From an uncultured Planococcus sp. (GTDB lineage Bacteria > Bacillota > Bacilli > Bacillales_A > Planococcaceae), in the NCBI GenBank assembly GCA_947502505.1, contig CANNAE010000004.1, positions 1 to 64,000 on the forward strand: a stretch of DNA of 64,000 nucleotides, in the 5' to 3' direction. The notes below the pieces were generated by a model. That model ran no database searches. It saw only the letters and a program-made list of their open reading frames with translations, and was not told the origin of the DNA. This document shows, piece by piece, positions 39,825 through 50,009 of this stretch. The position numbers were made by a program, and so were the translations under genes. Each line of letters starts with the position of its first letter. Position 1 is the stretch's first letter.

Positions 39825-40892
39825 TTACTTGAACAGTTCAGTGACCGCCTGGGACACTGTGAATTGGTCGTCTAGGATGCGCTGTTCCATGTCTTTCACC
39901 TGCTGTTTACGCTCAGGGTCGCCGTAAAATTGGCCAAGCAATTCATCGGTGATCATCGAATGGAACCAATCCCGTGTTTGTTCCTGGCGCCTCGTGCTCC
40001 AGTAGCCGCTTTCTTTGACCGCTCGCTCGAATTCCTCGACCATTTCCCAGATTTCCTGCATGCCGGTCCCTTCAATAGAAGAAACAGCCAATGGGCGTGT
40101 CGTCCACCCTTCGGTCGCCGGCTGGAGGAAATGAAGCATTTGTTTATATTCTCTCACAGTCTTTTTGGCGAGTGGTAAATTCTCCCGGTCTGCTTTATGG
40201 ACGATCATGGCGTCCGCCAATTCCAGAATGCCTTTTTTCATGCCCTGCAGTTCGTCTCCCGCTCCCGTCAGGACAAGCAATAAGAACATATCGACCATGC
40301 CGCGCACGAGGGTCTCGCTCTGACCGACGCCGACCGTTTCGACCAGGATAATGTCATAGCCTGCCGCTTCGCATAAGAGCATCGTCTCGCGCGTCTTTTT
40401 ATGGACGCCTCCGAGAGTGCCTGCAGTTGGCGACGGCCGGATGAATGCTTTAGGGTTGCGCGCCAATTCTTCCATGCGCGTCTTATCGCCAAGTATGCTG
40501 CCTCCGGTACGCGTAGAGCTCGGGTCGATCGCGAGTACCGCCACCCGGTGCCCAAGCTCTGTCAGCATCGTTCCGAAAGTTTCGATGAATGTGCTCTTGC
40601 CGGCCCCCGGGACTCCGGTGATGCCAATGCGGATGCTATTGCCCGTTTTCGGCAATAGCGCATTCAATAATTCCTGCCCGCGTTTTTTATGCTCGGGGTT
40701 GGTGCTTTCAAGCAAGGTGATCGCTTTTCCTAAATGAAGGCGCGATCCGCTTTCGACACCGCGCGCGAGTTCGCCCAAGTCAAACTGGCTGGCAGCGGGC
40801 TTCTTAAATTTTTTCCGTGGCAATGCTTTCATGCCATCGTGCTTATCCGAAACACCCGACATGACCTGTCTGGATTGCTTCTCGCGGTCCAT
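39825..40892 (-). CDS. meaB: methylmalonyl-CoA mutase G-protein chaperone
   Basis: 355 aa. P-loop G3E GTPase: GITGVPGAGKST (Walker A near 93-104), DPSSTRTGGSILGDKTRM (switch I), VETVGVGQSE (switch II) and VHKAD (guanine specificity). The dimerisation arm at the C-terminus (RQEQTRDWFHSMI onward) is present. MeaB gates adenosylcobalamin loading and protects the mutase. Its ATG overlaps the mutB stop (TGATG), so it is the last gene of mutA-mutB-meaB. Confidence 0.93.
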   Translation of the reverse strand: MDREKQSRQVMSGVSDKHDGMKALPRKKFKKPAASQFDLGELARGVESGSRLHLGKAITLLESTNPEHKKRGQELLNALLPKTGNSIRIGITGVPGAGKSTFIETFGTMLTELGHRVAVLAIDPSSTRTGGSILGDKTRMEELARNPKAFIRPSPTAGTLGGVHKKTRETMLLCEAAGYDIILVETVGVGQSETLVRGMVDMFLLLVLTGAGDELQGMKKGILELADAMIVHKADRENLPLAKKTVREYKQMLHFLQPATEGWTTRPLAVSSIEGTGMQEIWEMVEEFERAVKESGYWSTRRQEQTRDWFHSMITDELLGQFYGDPERKQQVKDMEQRILDDQFTVSQAVTELFK

Positions 40893-43039
40893 CAGTCCGC
40901 CTCTTCCTCGTAGCCGAGGCGCGCATAGATTTCTTCGATGACTTTTTGGGCAGCGACCGGAATGACTGTCCCCGGCCCGAAGATGGCACTCGCCCCGTTA
41001 TTGCGCAGGAATTCGTAATCCTGCGCCGGGATGACGCCGCCGACGACGATCAATATGTCTTCGCGGCCGACTTTCTTCAACTCTGCCGCAAGATCCGGCA
41101 CGAGCGTCATATGGCCAGCCGCAAGAGAGCTGACGCCGATGACGTGAACATCATTTTCCGCTGCCTGCTGGGCTGTTTCTGCGGGCGTCTGGAATAATGG
41201 GCCGATGTCGACATCAAAGCCGAGGTCCGCGAATGCGGTCGAAATGACTTTCGCGCCGCGATCGTGCCCGTCCTGGCCCATCTTGGCGATCAGGATGCGC
41301 GGGCGCCGTCCTTCGTTGTCGATGAACTCTTCGGTCATTTGCTTAACGATTTGCATTTCTTCCTGGTTCGAGAAGTTTGAACTGTATACACCGCTCACTG
41401 AACGGATCACCGCCTTATGCCTGCCGGAAGCTTTTTCGATGGCATCTGAAATCTCGCCGAGCGATGCCCGGTGGCGTGCCGCTTCAATGGCGCAGGCCAG
41501 AATATTGTCTTCTCCGCTTTCTGCTGCTTTTGTCAGCACCAGAAGGGCTTTCTCCACTTTTTTCTGGTCGCGCATATCGCGCATCCGATCGAGTCGCTCG
41601 ATCTGCTTTTTACGGACCATCGTGTTGTCGATGTTCAAAATATCGATCGGGTCTTCCTCGTCGAGACGGTAACGGTTGACTCCGATAATCGTTTCTTCAT
41701 TTGAATCGATCTGCGCCTGTTTTTTCGCAGCCGCTTCTTCAATACGCATTTTCGGGAGCCCCGTTTCGATGGCTTTTGCCATGCCGCCGAGCTCTTCAAC
41801 TTCCTCGATTAATGTCCAGGCTTTTTCCATCAATTCTTCCGTCAGTTTTTCAACATAATACGAACCGCCCCAAGGATCGATCGTATTGTTCATCAAAGTC
41901 TCTTCCTGAAGGAATAATTGCGTGTTGCGTGCAATGCGCGCCGAGAAATCGGTCGGCAAGGCAATCGCTTCATCGAGTGCGTTGGTGTGCAAGGATTGCG
42001 TATGGCCCATCGCCGCAGCATTCGCTTCAAGCAAAGTGCGCGTGACGTTGTTGAACGGGTCCTGCTCGGTCAAGCTCCAGCCAGAAGTCTGGGAATGTGT
42101 GCGGAGCGCCAGTGATTTGGCGTTTTGTGGACCAAAGCTTTTCATCATTTTCGCCCAAATCTCACGTCCTGCCCGCATTTTTGCCACTTCCATGAAGTAG
42201 TTCATGCCGATGCCCCAGAAGAACGACAGGCGTGGCGCGAATTGGTCGATGCCTATGCCTGCGTCCAAACCGGTGCGCACGTATTCTAGCCCATCTGCCA
42301 GCGTATAGGCAAGCTCGATATCTGCTGTCGCGCCCGCTTCTTGAATATGGTAGCCCGATATGGAAATCGAGTTGAATTTCGGCATATGGGTAGATGTGTA
42401 TTTGAAAATGTCCGCGATAATCTGCATCGACATCGCCGGTGGGTAGATATACGTATTGCGGACCATGTATTCTTTCAAGATATCGTTTTGGATCGTGCCT
42501 GCGAGTTGTTCCGGAGAGACGCCTTGCTCTTCTGCGGCGACAATGAAAAATGCCATGATCGGCACAACTGCCCCGTTCATCGTCATCGATACCGACATCT
42601 GGTCAAGAGGAATGCCATCGAATAAGATTTTCATGTCTTCTACGCTATCGATGGCTACGCCCGCTTTGCCGACATCGCCGACAACACGCGGGTGGTCGGA
42701 ATCATAGCCGCGGTGCGTGGCAAGGTCAAAAGCTACCGACAAGCCTTTTTGCCCCATCGCCAAGTTGCGGCGGTAGAATGCATTGCTTTCTTCGGCAGTC
42801 GAGAAACCAGCATACTGGCGCACCGTCCATGGCCGTGACACGTACATCGTTGGGTATGGCCCGCGGACGTTCGGCGCGAATCCCGGAAAGCTCGTTTGTT
42901 CTTTATTCAAGTCTTTCGAAGAATAAAACGGTTTCACGGCAATGCCTTCATTGGTCATAAAAGCGCTCTCATTTCGGTCGCCTAATTTAGCCGTATCGAG
43001 TTTCGTGACGTCAATTTTCGTGAAATCGGGTGTCGTCAT
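40892..43039 (-). CDS. mutB: methylmalonyl-CoA mutase, large (catalytic) subunit
   Basis: 715 aa. N-terminal TIM barrel with the substrate-binding [23 protein letters not shown] and [20 protein letters not shown] motifs. The C-terminal B12-binding domain has the DGHDRG base-off histidine, followed by GG and GPGTVIP segments. It rearranges (R)-methylmalonyl-CoA to succinyl-CoA. It lies one base after mutA, and forms a heterodimer with it. All key motifs are intact. Confidence 0.95.
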   Translation of the reverse strand: MTTPDFTKIDVTKLDTAKLGDRNESAFMTNEGIAVKPFYSSKDLNKEQTSFPGFAPNVRGPYPTMYVSRPWTVRQYAGFSTAEESNAFYRRNLAMGQKGLSVAFDLATHRGYDSDHPRVVGDVGKAGVAIDSVEDMKILFDGIPLDQMSVSMTMNGAVVPIMAFFIVAAEEQGVSPEQLAGTIQNDILKEYMVRNTYIYPPAMSMQIIADIFKYTSTHMPKFNSISISGYHIQEAGATADIELAYTLADGLEYVRTGLDAGIGIDQFAPRLSFFWGIGMNYFMEVAKMRAGREIWAKMMKSFGPQNAKSLALRTHSQTSGWSLTEQDPFNNVTRTLLEANAAAMGHTQSLHTNALDEAIALPTDFSARIARNTQLFLQEETLMNNTIDPWGGSYYVEKLTEELMEKAWTLIEEVEELGGMAKAIETGLPKMRIEEAAAKKQAQIDSNEETIIGVNRYRLDEEDPIDILNIDNTMVRKKQIERLDRMRDMRDQKKVEKALLVLTKAAESGEDNILACAIEAARHRASLGEISDAIEKASGRHKAVIRSVSGVYSSNFSNQEEMQIVKQMTEEFIDNEGRRPRILIAKMGQDGHDRGAKVISTAFADLGFDVDIGPLFQTPAETAQQAAENDVHVIGVSSLAAGHMTLVPDLAAELKKVGREDILIVVGGVIPAQDYEFLRNNGASAIFGPGTVIPVAAQKVIEEIYARLGYEEEAD

Positions 43040-44734
43040 TTACAGCGCCTCCTTTCCAAGTGACAAAATTGCTTCCAATTTATCGATTAACGGTTTGCCG
43101 GCATATAAAGAATCGCGGATGCCGTTCGTTTGCCAGCTTTTCAATGTTTCGGCATCGATTTTTCCAGCGACGTCAATCGCCGTTTCCGACTCGATTTGCG
43201 GAATGACCTTTTCGAAAGTCTCCCGGCTGCCGCATAGAACAGCGTAGTCGAGCTCTTCAGAACGGATGTAGCGGTTCACTTCGTCAGCGGATGAAAGATA
43301 TGGGCTGAGTTCAGGCTCGATTCCTGCGACGGATAGAAAACCTTGCACAAAATCTGCCTGCGGTTTTACGGATTTCAAAGGCTCCAATAAGATAACAGCC
43401 GATTTGACAGTCGTTTCGCGGCTCTTCTTGCGTAACTTCTCAAATGGCGTCGCCAAGCGTTTGGCTGTCATGTATTCCAAATGGGCCGTATCGATTTTCG
43501 CGTCTTTTACCGGCTCCTGGGGATTGGCGTAAATATTCGTGCCGATCAACGAAGCCTTTCGGTTGGCCACTTGCTGTTCACGATCGAGCCATTTGGCTTG
43601 AATGTCATCTGTCAGCCAGCCGGTCCGTTTCACTTCGGAATAGCCTCCTGCTTTTTGAATTTCCAAGAAATAATTCCATGCAGCATCCACGTATTCACGC
43701 GTCAAGCTTTCGATATAATACGATCCAGCCGCCACATCCGTAACATGCGAAACATGGGATTCTTCTTTAATGACCAATTGCACATTGCGTGCGATGCGCC
43801 GGCTTGAGCCAGTTGGAACCGTCAGGAAATCATGCGGATGCACGGTATGCCCATCCGTTCCGGCAAGCACGGCGGAAAACGTAGCATTGCCTGCCCGCAG
43901 CAAATTGACGTAAGGGTCCAATTTGGAATAAGAACGCACTGAAGTCTCCGTAAAGACCGGAATGCGCGGCGCTGGTTTTCCGTAAGCGGAACAGAACGCC
44001 TGCCATAGTACACGGAATGCCCGTATTTTAGAGATTTCCTGGAAGAAATGTGTATCGACTGCAAATCGCACCCAGAAACTCTTGGCCGCTGATTCAAAAT
44101 CCTGCTGCTCCAAAGCCTCTGCCATCATGCTAAGTGCCACGCCAAGTTCGTGGATAATCGTGCCTCCAGCATTATGTGTCGGCAATGTATCAATCAAGCC
44201 GGTGCGGACGTTTTCAGGTGCCTGGATTGGCTCTTCGGTGAAAATGACGCCTTGCACGCTTGTTTGCTGATCAGCTGTCAGCCGTTCGAACACACGTAAT
44301 ATCGGATCTTCGTCTTCTGTCACTTTGAAATAGATTGGATAACGGACGATCAATCCCGCCAGCTGGTCGAGCTGTGCTTCCGTCCAGTCAAATGGCTGTG
44401 CGCCGGAATAGACGACCGCTTCATTGCCGCGCGACAGATCATCTTCTGTAACAGCCAGAAATTCCGCAGCATCATGCGCCGTGATTTCCTGTGCCACGAT
44501 CCACGAGTCGCCGTACTTTCCGCTCTGGACAGCCGCCACTTGCGCGTCGATATCTGATACGGAGCGCTCCAGCATATCTTTCGTATAGAGGGGTTCGAGG
44601 GTGATGTCTTCAATGGTGCTGGTTCTCATCACCTTTTCAAAATCTTTCCCTTTCAATGCAGCATCTGCTGCTTGTTTCCATTCTTCGTATGTACGCTCAG
44701 GAAACTGAATGTTTTTCATCGATTCAATCGTCAA
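43040..44734 (-). CDS. mutA: methylmalonyl-CoA mutase, small subunit
   Basis: 564 aa from TTG 44734, fixed by GAGGAGGG 6 nt upstream. The barrel domain retains FPERTYEEWKQAADAALKGKDFEK and GSSRRIARNVQLVIKEESHVSHVTDVAAGSYYIE. The C-terminal B12-like domain lacks the DxHxxG motif, as usual for the non-catalytic partner. It begins the mutA-mutB-meaB operon, about 100 bp after bkdB and separated from it by a terminator, so the mutase genes have their own promoter, for which I see only a weak TAAAAT -10. Confidence 0.92.
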   Translation of the reverse strand: MTIESMKNIQFPERTYEEWKQAADAALKGKDFEKVMRTSTIEDITLEPLYTKDMLERSVSDIDAQVAAVQSGKYGDSWIVAQEITAHDAAEFLAVTEDDLSRGNEAVVYSGAQPFDWTEAQLDQLAGLIVRYPIYFKVTEDEDPILRVFERLTADQQTSVQGVIFTEEPIQAPENVRTGLIDTLPTHNAGGTIIHELGVALSMMAEALEQQDFESAAKSFWVRFAVDTHFFQEISKIRAFRVLWQAFCSAYGKPAPRIPVFTETSVRSYSKLDPYVNLLRAGNATFSAVLAGTDGHTVHPHDFLTVPTGSSRRIARNVQLVIKEESHVSHVTDVAAGSYYIESLTREYVDAAWNYFLEIQKAGGYSEVKRTGWLTDDIQAKWLDREQQVANRKASLIGTNIYANPQEPVKDAKIDTAHLEYMTAKRLATPFEKLRKKSRETTVKSAVILLEPLKSVKPQADFVQGFLSVAGIEPELSPYLSSADEVNRYIRSEELDYAVLCGSRETFEKVIPQIESETAIDVAGKIDAETLKSWQTNGIRDSLYAGKPLIDKLEAILSLGKEAL

Positions 44735-44792
44735 ACTATTCCCTCCTCAAAGCTTTCTGTCTTCATTTTACCTGACTGGCTAAGTTACTGAA

Positions 44793-44829
44793 AGAAAAAA
44801 AAGCTTGAAGTCCGAAGACTCCAAACTTT
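44793..44829 (-). terminator. terminator of the bkd operon
   Basis: On the minus strand AAGTTTGGAGTC-TTCG-GACTTCAAGCTT with a UUCG tetraloop, then eight T; it starts next to the bkdB stop (44833). Confidence 0.85.
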
Positions 44830-44832
44830 TCA

Positions 44833-46179
44833 TCAATACACGGATGTATTGTCTTTGTTCATTTTTTCGAGAATTTCTTTAACACGTGCCAAGAATTGGC
44901 CGCACACGAGCCCGTCGAGCACGCGGTGGTCGAGCGATAGGCATAAGTTGACCATGTCACGTGCAGCGATCATGCCGCCGTCCATGATGACCGGGCGCTT
45001 CACAATCGATTCGACTTGGATGATCGCAGCCTGTGGGTGGTTGATGATGCCCATTGACTGAATCGAACCGAATGAACCGGTGTTATTGACGGTGAATGTA
45101 CCGCCTTGCATATCCGCTGACTTCAATTTGCCGCTACGCGCTTTTTGCGCCAATTCGTTGATTTCGCGGCCGATGCCTTTTGCCGATTTTTCATCAGCAT
45201 TCTTGATGACCGGAACGAACAACGCATTGTCGGAAGCGACAGCGATTGAGATGTTGATGTCTTTCTTCTGGATGATCTTGTCTCCAGCCCACATGGAATT
45301 CATCATTGGGAATTCTTTCAGAGCTTGTGAGATTGCCTTCACGAAGAAGGCGAAATACGTGATATTGAATCCTTCTTTTTTCTTGAAGTCGCCTTTGATG
45401 GAATCACGGAATTGCGCAAGGTCCGTCACGTCGACTTCAACCATCATCCATGCATGCGGCGCTTCGTGTTTGCTCTTGAGCATATTCGCAGCAATCGCTT
45501 TACGCACGCCCGTCACCGGAATTTCGATATCGCCAGGAGCCGATTCAATCGATTGTTCCTTGGCTGCCGGTGCTTTCGGCGCTTGTGCCGGTGCAGCTTG
45601 TTGAGCCGGTTCTGCAGCTTCAGTTGCTTGAGGGGCTTGTGCCGTCTCGCTGCCAGCTTGTGGGATGTTGCCGCTGTCGATCAATTTCATCAAGTCCTTG
45701 CGGGTGATGCGGCCTTCGTTTCCAGATCCTTCGACTTGGTTCAAATCGATATCGTGGTCTTGCGCGAGGCGAAGGACGGCTGGTGAATAACGCGCTTTGC
45801 CGCCTTGTGGTTTCGCTGGTTTTGCAGAGCCTTTTTCACCTTCGAGTTTTTTCGTCGGTGCAGCTCCAGCAGCTGGCATTTCGTTGGCTTTCTCGCCTTC
45901 AGCAGGTTTCGCTTCTTCTACCGGGGCTGAATCTCCACCTTCAGTTTCAATGGTGCAGACCACTTCGCCGACTTCCAATGTATCGCCTTCAGCAGCGATC
46001 AATTCCTTGATCGTTCCAGTGAAGGATGAAGGAACTTCTGCCGTTACTTTATCGGTATTGACTTCTGCCAACGGATCATACTTGTTTACATGGTCGCCTG
46101 GCTGGACGAGCCATTTCTCGATCGTGCCTTCTGTTACACTTTCGCCAAGTTGGGGCATCGTGATTTTTTCAATAGCCAA
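44833..46179 (-). CDS. bkdB: branched-chain 2-oxoacid dehydrogenase E2 (acyltransferase)
   Basis: 448 aa from TTG 46179 (AGGAGG 7 nt upstream). One lipoyl domain (residues about 3-77, with lipoyl Lys in EVNTDKVTAEVPS), an Ala/Pro/Glu/Lys linker and an E1/E3-binding domain (RYSPAVLRLAQDHDIDL, near 130-165). A second linker rich in Ala, Pro and Gln precedes the catalytic domain, which has the active-site DHRVLDG. It transfers branched acyl groups to CoA as the core of the BKDH complex. A 378-bp repeat-filled gap separates it from bkdAB. Confidence 0.95.
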   Translation of the reverse strand: MAIEKITMPQLGESVTEGTIEKWLVQPGDHVNKYDPLAEVNTDKVTAEVPSSFTGTIKELIAAEGDTLEVGEVVCTIETEGGDSAPVEEAKPAEGEKANEMPAAGAAPTKKLEGEKGSAKPAKPQGGKARYSPAVLRLAQDHDIDLNQVEGSGNEGRITRKDLMKLIDSGNIPQAGSETAQAPQATEAAEPAQQAAPAQAPKAPAAKEQSIESAPGDIEIPVTGVRKAIAANMLKSKHEAPHAWMMVEVDVTDLAQFRDSIKGDFKKKEGFNITYFAFFVKAISQALKEFPMMNSMWAGDKIIQKKDINISIAVASDNALFVPVIKNADEKSAKGIGREINELAQKARSGKLKSADMQGGTFTVNNTGSFGSIQSMGIINHPQAAIIQVESIVKRPVIMDGGMIAARDMVNLCLSLDHRVLDGLVCGQFLARVKEILEKMNKDNTSVY

Positions 46180-46557
46180 AGGGATTCCTCCTTTTCAATC
46201 TGCAATGCGTGTTCAGTTATGAAGTTTATGCGTTACGGCCAGCTTCTCGGGTCATAAGACATCCAGACTGTCTTATGCCTGTCGAAGCTAGACGGCCATT
46301 TCCGCTTTTCTTCTGTCTAGCTCCGTTGCCCAGCCCCTCGAGGTCGCTTCGGTCCCACCTGCACTGGCAAAGAGCGCCAGTGCTGGTGGGACCTCCAGCG
46401 CTTGTCGGGGCTAGATGGGCAACTCCGCTTTTCTTCTGTCTAGCTGCAATGGCCAGCTTCTCGGGTCATAAATCATTCTGGCTGTGCGGCAAAAAGCGCC
46501 GCTTCGCCAGCCTGCTTTATGCCTGTCGAAGCTAAACGGCCATTTCCGCTTTTCTTC
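46180..46557. other. repeat-filled gap inside the bkd operon
   Basis: No coding frame of its own. Contents: three tandem hairpin-forming repeats (46237-46541) and the bkdB ribosome binding site. Other gaps in this operon are at most about 90 bp. Confidence 0.7.
46237..46541. repeat. three tandem palindromic repeat units
   Basis: Unit A 46237-46297 and unit C 46451-46541 both run GGCCAGCTTCTCGGGTCATAA to GTCGAAGCT then ACGGCC and fold end to end. Unit B 46325-46423 is a related, larger hairpin from GTTGCCCAGCCCC to GGGGCT then GGGCAAC, with a CTCGAGGTCGCTTCGGTCCC inner arm. Each unit is followed by the same linker, TTCCGCTTTTCTTCT, and the first two by GTCTAGCT. Repeats with CTAGC and CCCCTCGAGGTCGCTTCGGTCC are, from memory, common between genes in Bacillaceae and relatives. 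Confidence 0.75.
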
Positions 46558-47541
46558 TTAAAATTCAGCTAGTTCTCTCATGGCTTTTTCTACTTTGTCC
46601 GGGTTGATCATGAAGAATTTCTCCATGGTCGGTGCGTACGGCATGGCCGGGATGTCCGGGCCTGCGAGGCGCTTGATCGGTGCATCCAGGTCGAATAGGC
46701 AGTTTTCAGCGATGATCGCTGCCACTTCCCCGATGATGCTTCCTTCTTTATTGTCTTCTGTGACTAGAAGGACTTTGCCGGTCTTTTTCGCTGCTTCGAT
46801 GATGCCTTCTTTGTCCAATGGATAGATCGTGCGCAAATCCAGGATGTGGACTGAATAGCCATCTTCCGCCAGGCGTTCTGCAGCTTGCAAGGCAAAGTGG
46901 ACAGCCAATCCGTAAGTGATGACGGTGATGTCTTCACCTTCGCGCTTGACGTCGGCTTTGCCGATTTCGATTGTGTAATCATCTTCCGGCACTTCGCCTT
47001 TAATTAGGCGGTAGGCGCGTTTATGCTCGAAGAACATGACCGGATCTTCGTCGCGGATCGCTGCTTTCAACAAGCCTTTTGCGTCATATGGAGTGGATGG
47101 GATGACGATTTTCAATCCAGGCTGGTTGGCAAATACCGCTTCGACCGATTGCGAATGGTATAAAGCGCCGTGGACGCCACCGCCAAATGGGGCACGGAAG
47201 ACGATCGGGCAAGACCAGTCATTGTTTGAACGGTAGCGAATACGTGAAGCTTCTGAAATGATTTGGTTGACTGCCGGCATGATGAAATCCGCGAACTGGA
47301 ACTCAGCGATCGGGCGCAGGCCATACATCGCCGCTCCGATCCCGACTCCAGCGATGGCTGATTCTGCAAGCGGCGTATCGACTACGCGGTCTTCGCCAAA
47401 TTCATCGTAGAGCCCTTGTGTCGCTTTGAAAACGCCGCCTTTTTTGCCGACATCTTCCCCGAGTACGAAAACGTTTTCGTCACGTGCCATTTCTTCTTTC
47501 ATGGCAAGCGTGATGGCATCGATATAACTCATAACTGCCAT
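46558..47541 (-). CDS. bkdAB: branched-chain 2-oxoacid dehydrogenase E1 beta
   Basis: 327 aa. Transketolase-type pyrimidine-binding fold: SYIDAITLAMKEEMARDENVFVLGEDVGKKGGVF at the start, DTPLAESAIAGVGIGAAMYGLRPIAEFQFADF, and the C-terminal LRTIYPLDKEGIIEAAKKTGKVLLVTEDN. It pairs with BkdAA to form the ThDP-dependent heterotetramer that decarboxylates the 2-oxo acids of Leu, Ile and Val. Its ATG overlaps the bkdAA stop (TAATG). Confidence 0.95.
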   Translation of the reverse strand: MAVMSYIDAITLAMKEEMARDENVFVLGEDVGKKGGVFKATQGLYDEFGEDRVVDTPLAESAIAGVGIGAAMYGLRPIAEFQFADFIMPAVNQIISEASRIRYRSNNDWSCPIVFRAPFGGGVHGALYHSQSVEAVFANQPGLKIVIPSTPYDAKGLLKAAIRDEDPVMFFEHKRAYRLIKGEVPEDDYTIEIGKADVKREGEDITVITYGLAVHFALQAAERLAEDGYSVHILDLRTIYPLDKEGIIEAAKKTGKVLLVTEDNKEGSIIGEVAAIIAENCLFDLDAPIKRLAGPDIPAMPYAPTMEKFFMINPDKVEKAMRELAEF

Positions 47542-48545
47542 TATTCGTTTCCTCCTTCTTCAGCATAGACGTGTTCCATTGCACTTTCTGCCGGTGCATA
47601 TGGAGCGTTTTCTGCATAATCTGTCGCTTCGTTCACCAATGCCATGATGCGGTCATTGATTTCTTTTTCAAGATCGTCGTTCATGATGCCGTTTTCTTTC
47701 AAATATGCACCAAACAACAGGATCGGGTCTTTTTCTTTTTGGGCAGCGAGTTCGTCTGCTGAACGGTATTGGCGGTGGTCATCATCGGATGAGTGGGCCG
47801 TCATGCGTTCTGAAACTGTCTCGATCAAGCTCGGGCCTTCGCCGTTGCGTGCGCGGTCTGCTGCTTGTTTTACGTGTTTATACACTTCGATCGGGTCATT
47901 TCCATCGATCGTCACGCCTGGCATGCCATAGCTTGCAGCACGATCTGAAACGTTTTTGCTCGCCACTTGGCGCTCAAACGGTACAGAAATCGCGTAGCGG
48001 TTGTTTTCAACCATTGTGATGACCGGCAATTTATGTACGCCGGCAAAGTTCAAGCCTTCATGGAAATCACCTTGGTTGGAAGAGCCTTCACCAAGCGTGT
48101 TGAATGTGATGAAATCCTTTTTCTTCATTTTCCCGGCAAGCGCAACACCTACTGCATGCGGAAGCTGCGTCGTTACAGGTGAAGAACCTGTCAGGATGCG
48201 GTTTTTCTTCTGGCCGAAATGCCCAGGCATTTGGCGGCCGCCAGAGTTCGGGTCTTCCGCTTTAGCAAAAGCCGACAGCATCAAATCTTTCGGCGTCATG
48301 CCGAAATGAATCACTACACCTAAGTCGCGGTAATACGGCGCGACGTAATCTTTTGTATTGTCGAGGGCATAAGCCGCTCCGACCTGCGCTGCCTCCTGCC
48401 CTTGGCAAGAGATAACGAAAGGAATTTTCCCTGCGCGGTTCAGGAGCCACATGCGCTCATCGACGCGGCGTGCCGTCAACATCGTTTCGTAAATGTTCAG
48501 CACATCTTCGTTCGTCAATCCTACTTCTTCGTGTTTCGTAGCCAT
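47541..48545 (-). CDS. bkdAA: branched-chain 2-oxoacid dehydrogenase E1 alpha
   Basis: 334 aa, AAAGGAGG before ATG. ThDP-binding subunit: YRDLGVVIHFGMTPKDLML, then GEGSSNQGDFHEGLNFAGVHKLPVITMVENNRYAIS (the GDG-x-NN cofactor motif appears as GEG...NN), and SDDDHRQYRS near the phosphorylation-loop position of eukaryotic homologues. Decarboxylates branched 2-oxo acids and hands the acyl group to BkdB. Lies 13 bp after lpdV. Confidence 0.95.
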   Translation of the reverse strand: MATKHEEVGLTNEDVLNIYETMLTARRVDERMWLLNRAGKIPFVISCQGQEAAQVGAAYALDNTKDYVAPYYRDLGVVIHFGMTPKDLMLSAFAKAEDPNSGGRQMPGHFGQKKNRILTGSSPVTTQLPHAVGVALAGKMKKKDFITFNTLGEGSSNQGDFHEGLNFAGVHKLPVITMVENNRYAISVPFERQVASKNVSDRAASYGMPGVTIDGNDPIEVYKHVKQAADRARNGEGPSLIETVSERMTAHSSDDDHRQYRSADELAAQKEKDPILLFGAYLKENGIMNDDLEKEINDRIMALVNEATDYAENAPYAPAESAMEHVYAEEGGNE

Positions 48546-48558
48546 TGAATTTCCTCCT

Positions 48559-49986
48559 TTAACTATGGATCGCTTTGCCGTCTACGGCTAGCGCTGCTTC
48601 GCCCATGACTTCTGAAAGCGTCGGGTGCGGGTGGATAGTATCGGCAATTTCCCAAGGCGTAGCATCAAGTACCATCGCGAGGCCAGCTTCTGAGATCATG
48701 TCTGTTACATGCGGCCCGATCATATGGACACCGAGAATATCGTTTGTGTTTTTATCGGCAATGATTTTCACGAAACCATCCGATTCACCGTAGACCAGCG
48801 CTTTACCGATCGCTTTAAAGGAGAATTTTCCGGTTTTTAGTTCATAGCCTTGTTCTTTAGCTTGATCTTCTGTAATGCCGACACTGGCAGCTTCCGGATT
48901 GGAATAGATGCAGCGTGATACCAGATCATAATCGATCGCATGCGGCGCGTTGCCTTTAATATGCTCAATCGCGGTAATGCCTTCATGAGAAGCGACGTGA
49001 GCGAGCTGCAATCCGCCGATGACGTCGCCGATTGCGTAAATATGGGATTCTTTCGTCTGGAACGTGTTTTTCACTTGGATAAAGCCTTTTTCGACTAGGA
49101 TATCGGTGTTTTCGATCCCGATATTCTCCACGTTTGCCTGGCGACCGACCGATACCAGCATTTTTTCGGCTGTGTACGTTTCGTTGCTGCCATTGATTTC
49201 GGCTTGAATCGACACTTGCCCATCGCCTTTTTCAACTGTTTCCGGCAAGACTTTGGCGCTTGTCGCAAACTTCACGCCTTTTTTCTTTAATAGCTTCTGC
49301 ATTTCTTTGGAAATGTCTTTATCTTCTGTCGGGATGATGCGGTCTGCGTATTCGAGAACCGTCACATCGACGCCGAAATCGTTGAGCATCGACGCCCATT
49401 CAATGCCAATCACGCCCCCGCCGACAATCAAAATGGATTTCGGCAGTTCAGTCATCGCGAGTGCTTCCTCTGAACTCATAACCAATTCTCCATCGATATC
49501 AAGGCCCGGCAATGTGCGCGGGCGTGAACCTGTGGCAATGATGACGTTGTTCGGGATGAGCATTTCATTTTCTTCACCGTTGTTCATCTCAACGGAAATC
49601 GTGCCCGGATTCGGCGAGAAAATCGATGGTCCTAGAATACGGCCAATGCCTTCATAGACATCGATTTTGCCTTTTTTCATCAAGCCTTGGACACCGGCAT
49701 GGAGCTGGTCGACGATTCCCTGTTTGCGTTGTTGCACGCGTGAAAAGTCGAGTGACACTTCACCGGTATTGACGCCGAAATCGGCCGCATGGTTTTTAGT
49801 CGTTGCGTAAACTTCCGCACTGCGGAGCAATGCTTTACTTGGGATACAACCCTGGTGCAGGCATGTACCGCCGAGTTTGCCTTTTTCGACAATTGCAGTT
49901 TTCAAGCCGAGCTGTGCTGAGCGGATCGCCGCCACATAACCGCCCGTGCCGCCGCCTAGGATGACAACATCATAATTTTGAGCCAT
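48559..49986 (-). CDS. lpdV: dihydrolipoamide dehydrogenase (E3) of the bkd complex
   Basis: 475 aa. FAD-binding GGGTGGYVAAIRSAQLGL (11-28), the redox-active pair in GGTCLHQGCIPSKALL, NAD-binding GGGVIGIEWASML (near 180), and the C-terminal HPHPTLSE with the catalytic His-Glu pair. It reoxidises lipoyl groups on BkdB with NAD. It lies between buk and bkdAA with gaps of 23 and 13 bp, so the operon carries its own E3. Confidence 0.95.
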   Translation of the reverse strand: MAQNYDVVILGGGTGGYVAAIRSAQLGLKTAIVEKGKLGGTCLHQGCIPSKALLRSAEVYATTKNHAADFGVNTGEVSLDFSRVQQRKQGIVDQLHAGVQGLMKKGKIDVYEGIGRILGPSIFSPNPGTISVEMNNGEENEMLIPNNVIIATGSRPRTLPGLDIDGELVMSSEEALAMTELPKSILIVGGGVIGIEWASMLNDFGVDVTVLEYADRIIPTEDKDISKEMQKLLKKKGVKFATSAKVLPETVEKGDGQVSIQAEINGSNETYTAEKMLVSVGRQANVENIGIENTDILVEKGFIQVKNTFQTKESHIYAIGDVIGGLQLAHVASHEGITAIEHIKGNAPHAIDYDLVSRCIYSNPEAASVGITEDQAKEQGYELKTGKFSFKAIGKALVYGESDGFVKIIADKNTNDILGVHMIGPHVTDMISEAGLAMVLDATPWEIADTIHPHPTLSEVMGEAALAVDGKAIHS

Positions 49987-50009
49987 TGGATATTCCTCCT
50001 TTGGAATGG

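Noticed and set aside
46237-46541. CRISPR array
   Set aside because: Three units of unequal length with internal palindromes and no spacer/repeat regularity; no cas genes near.
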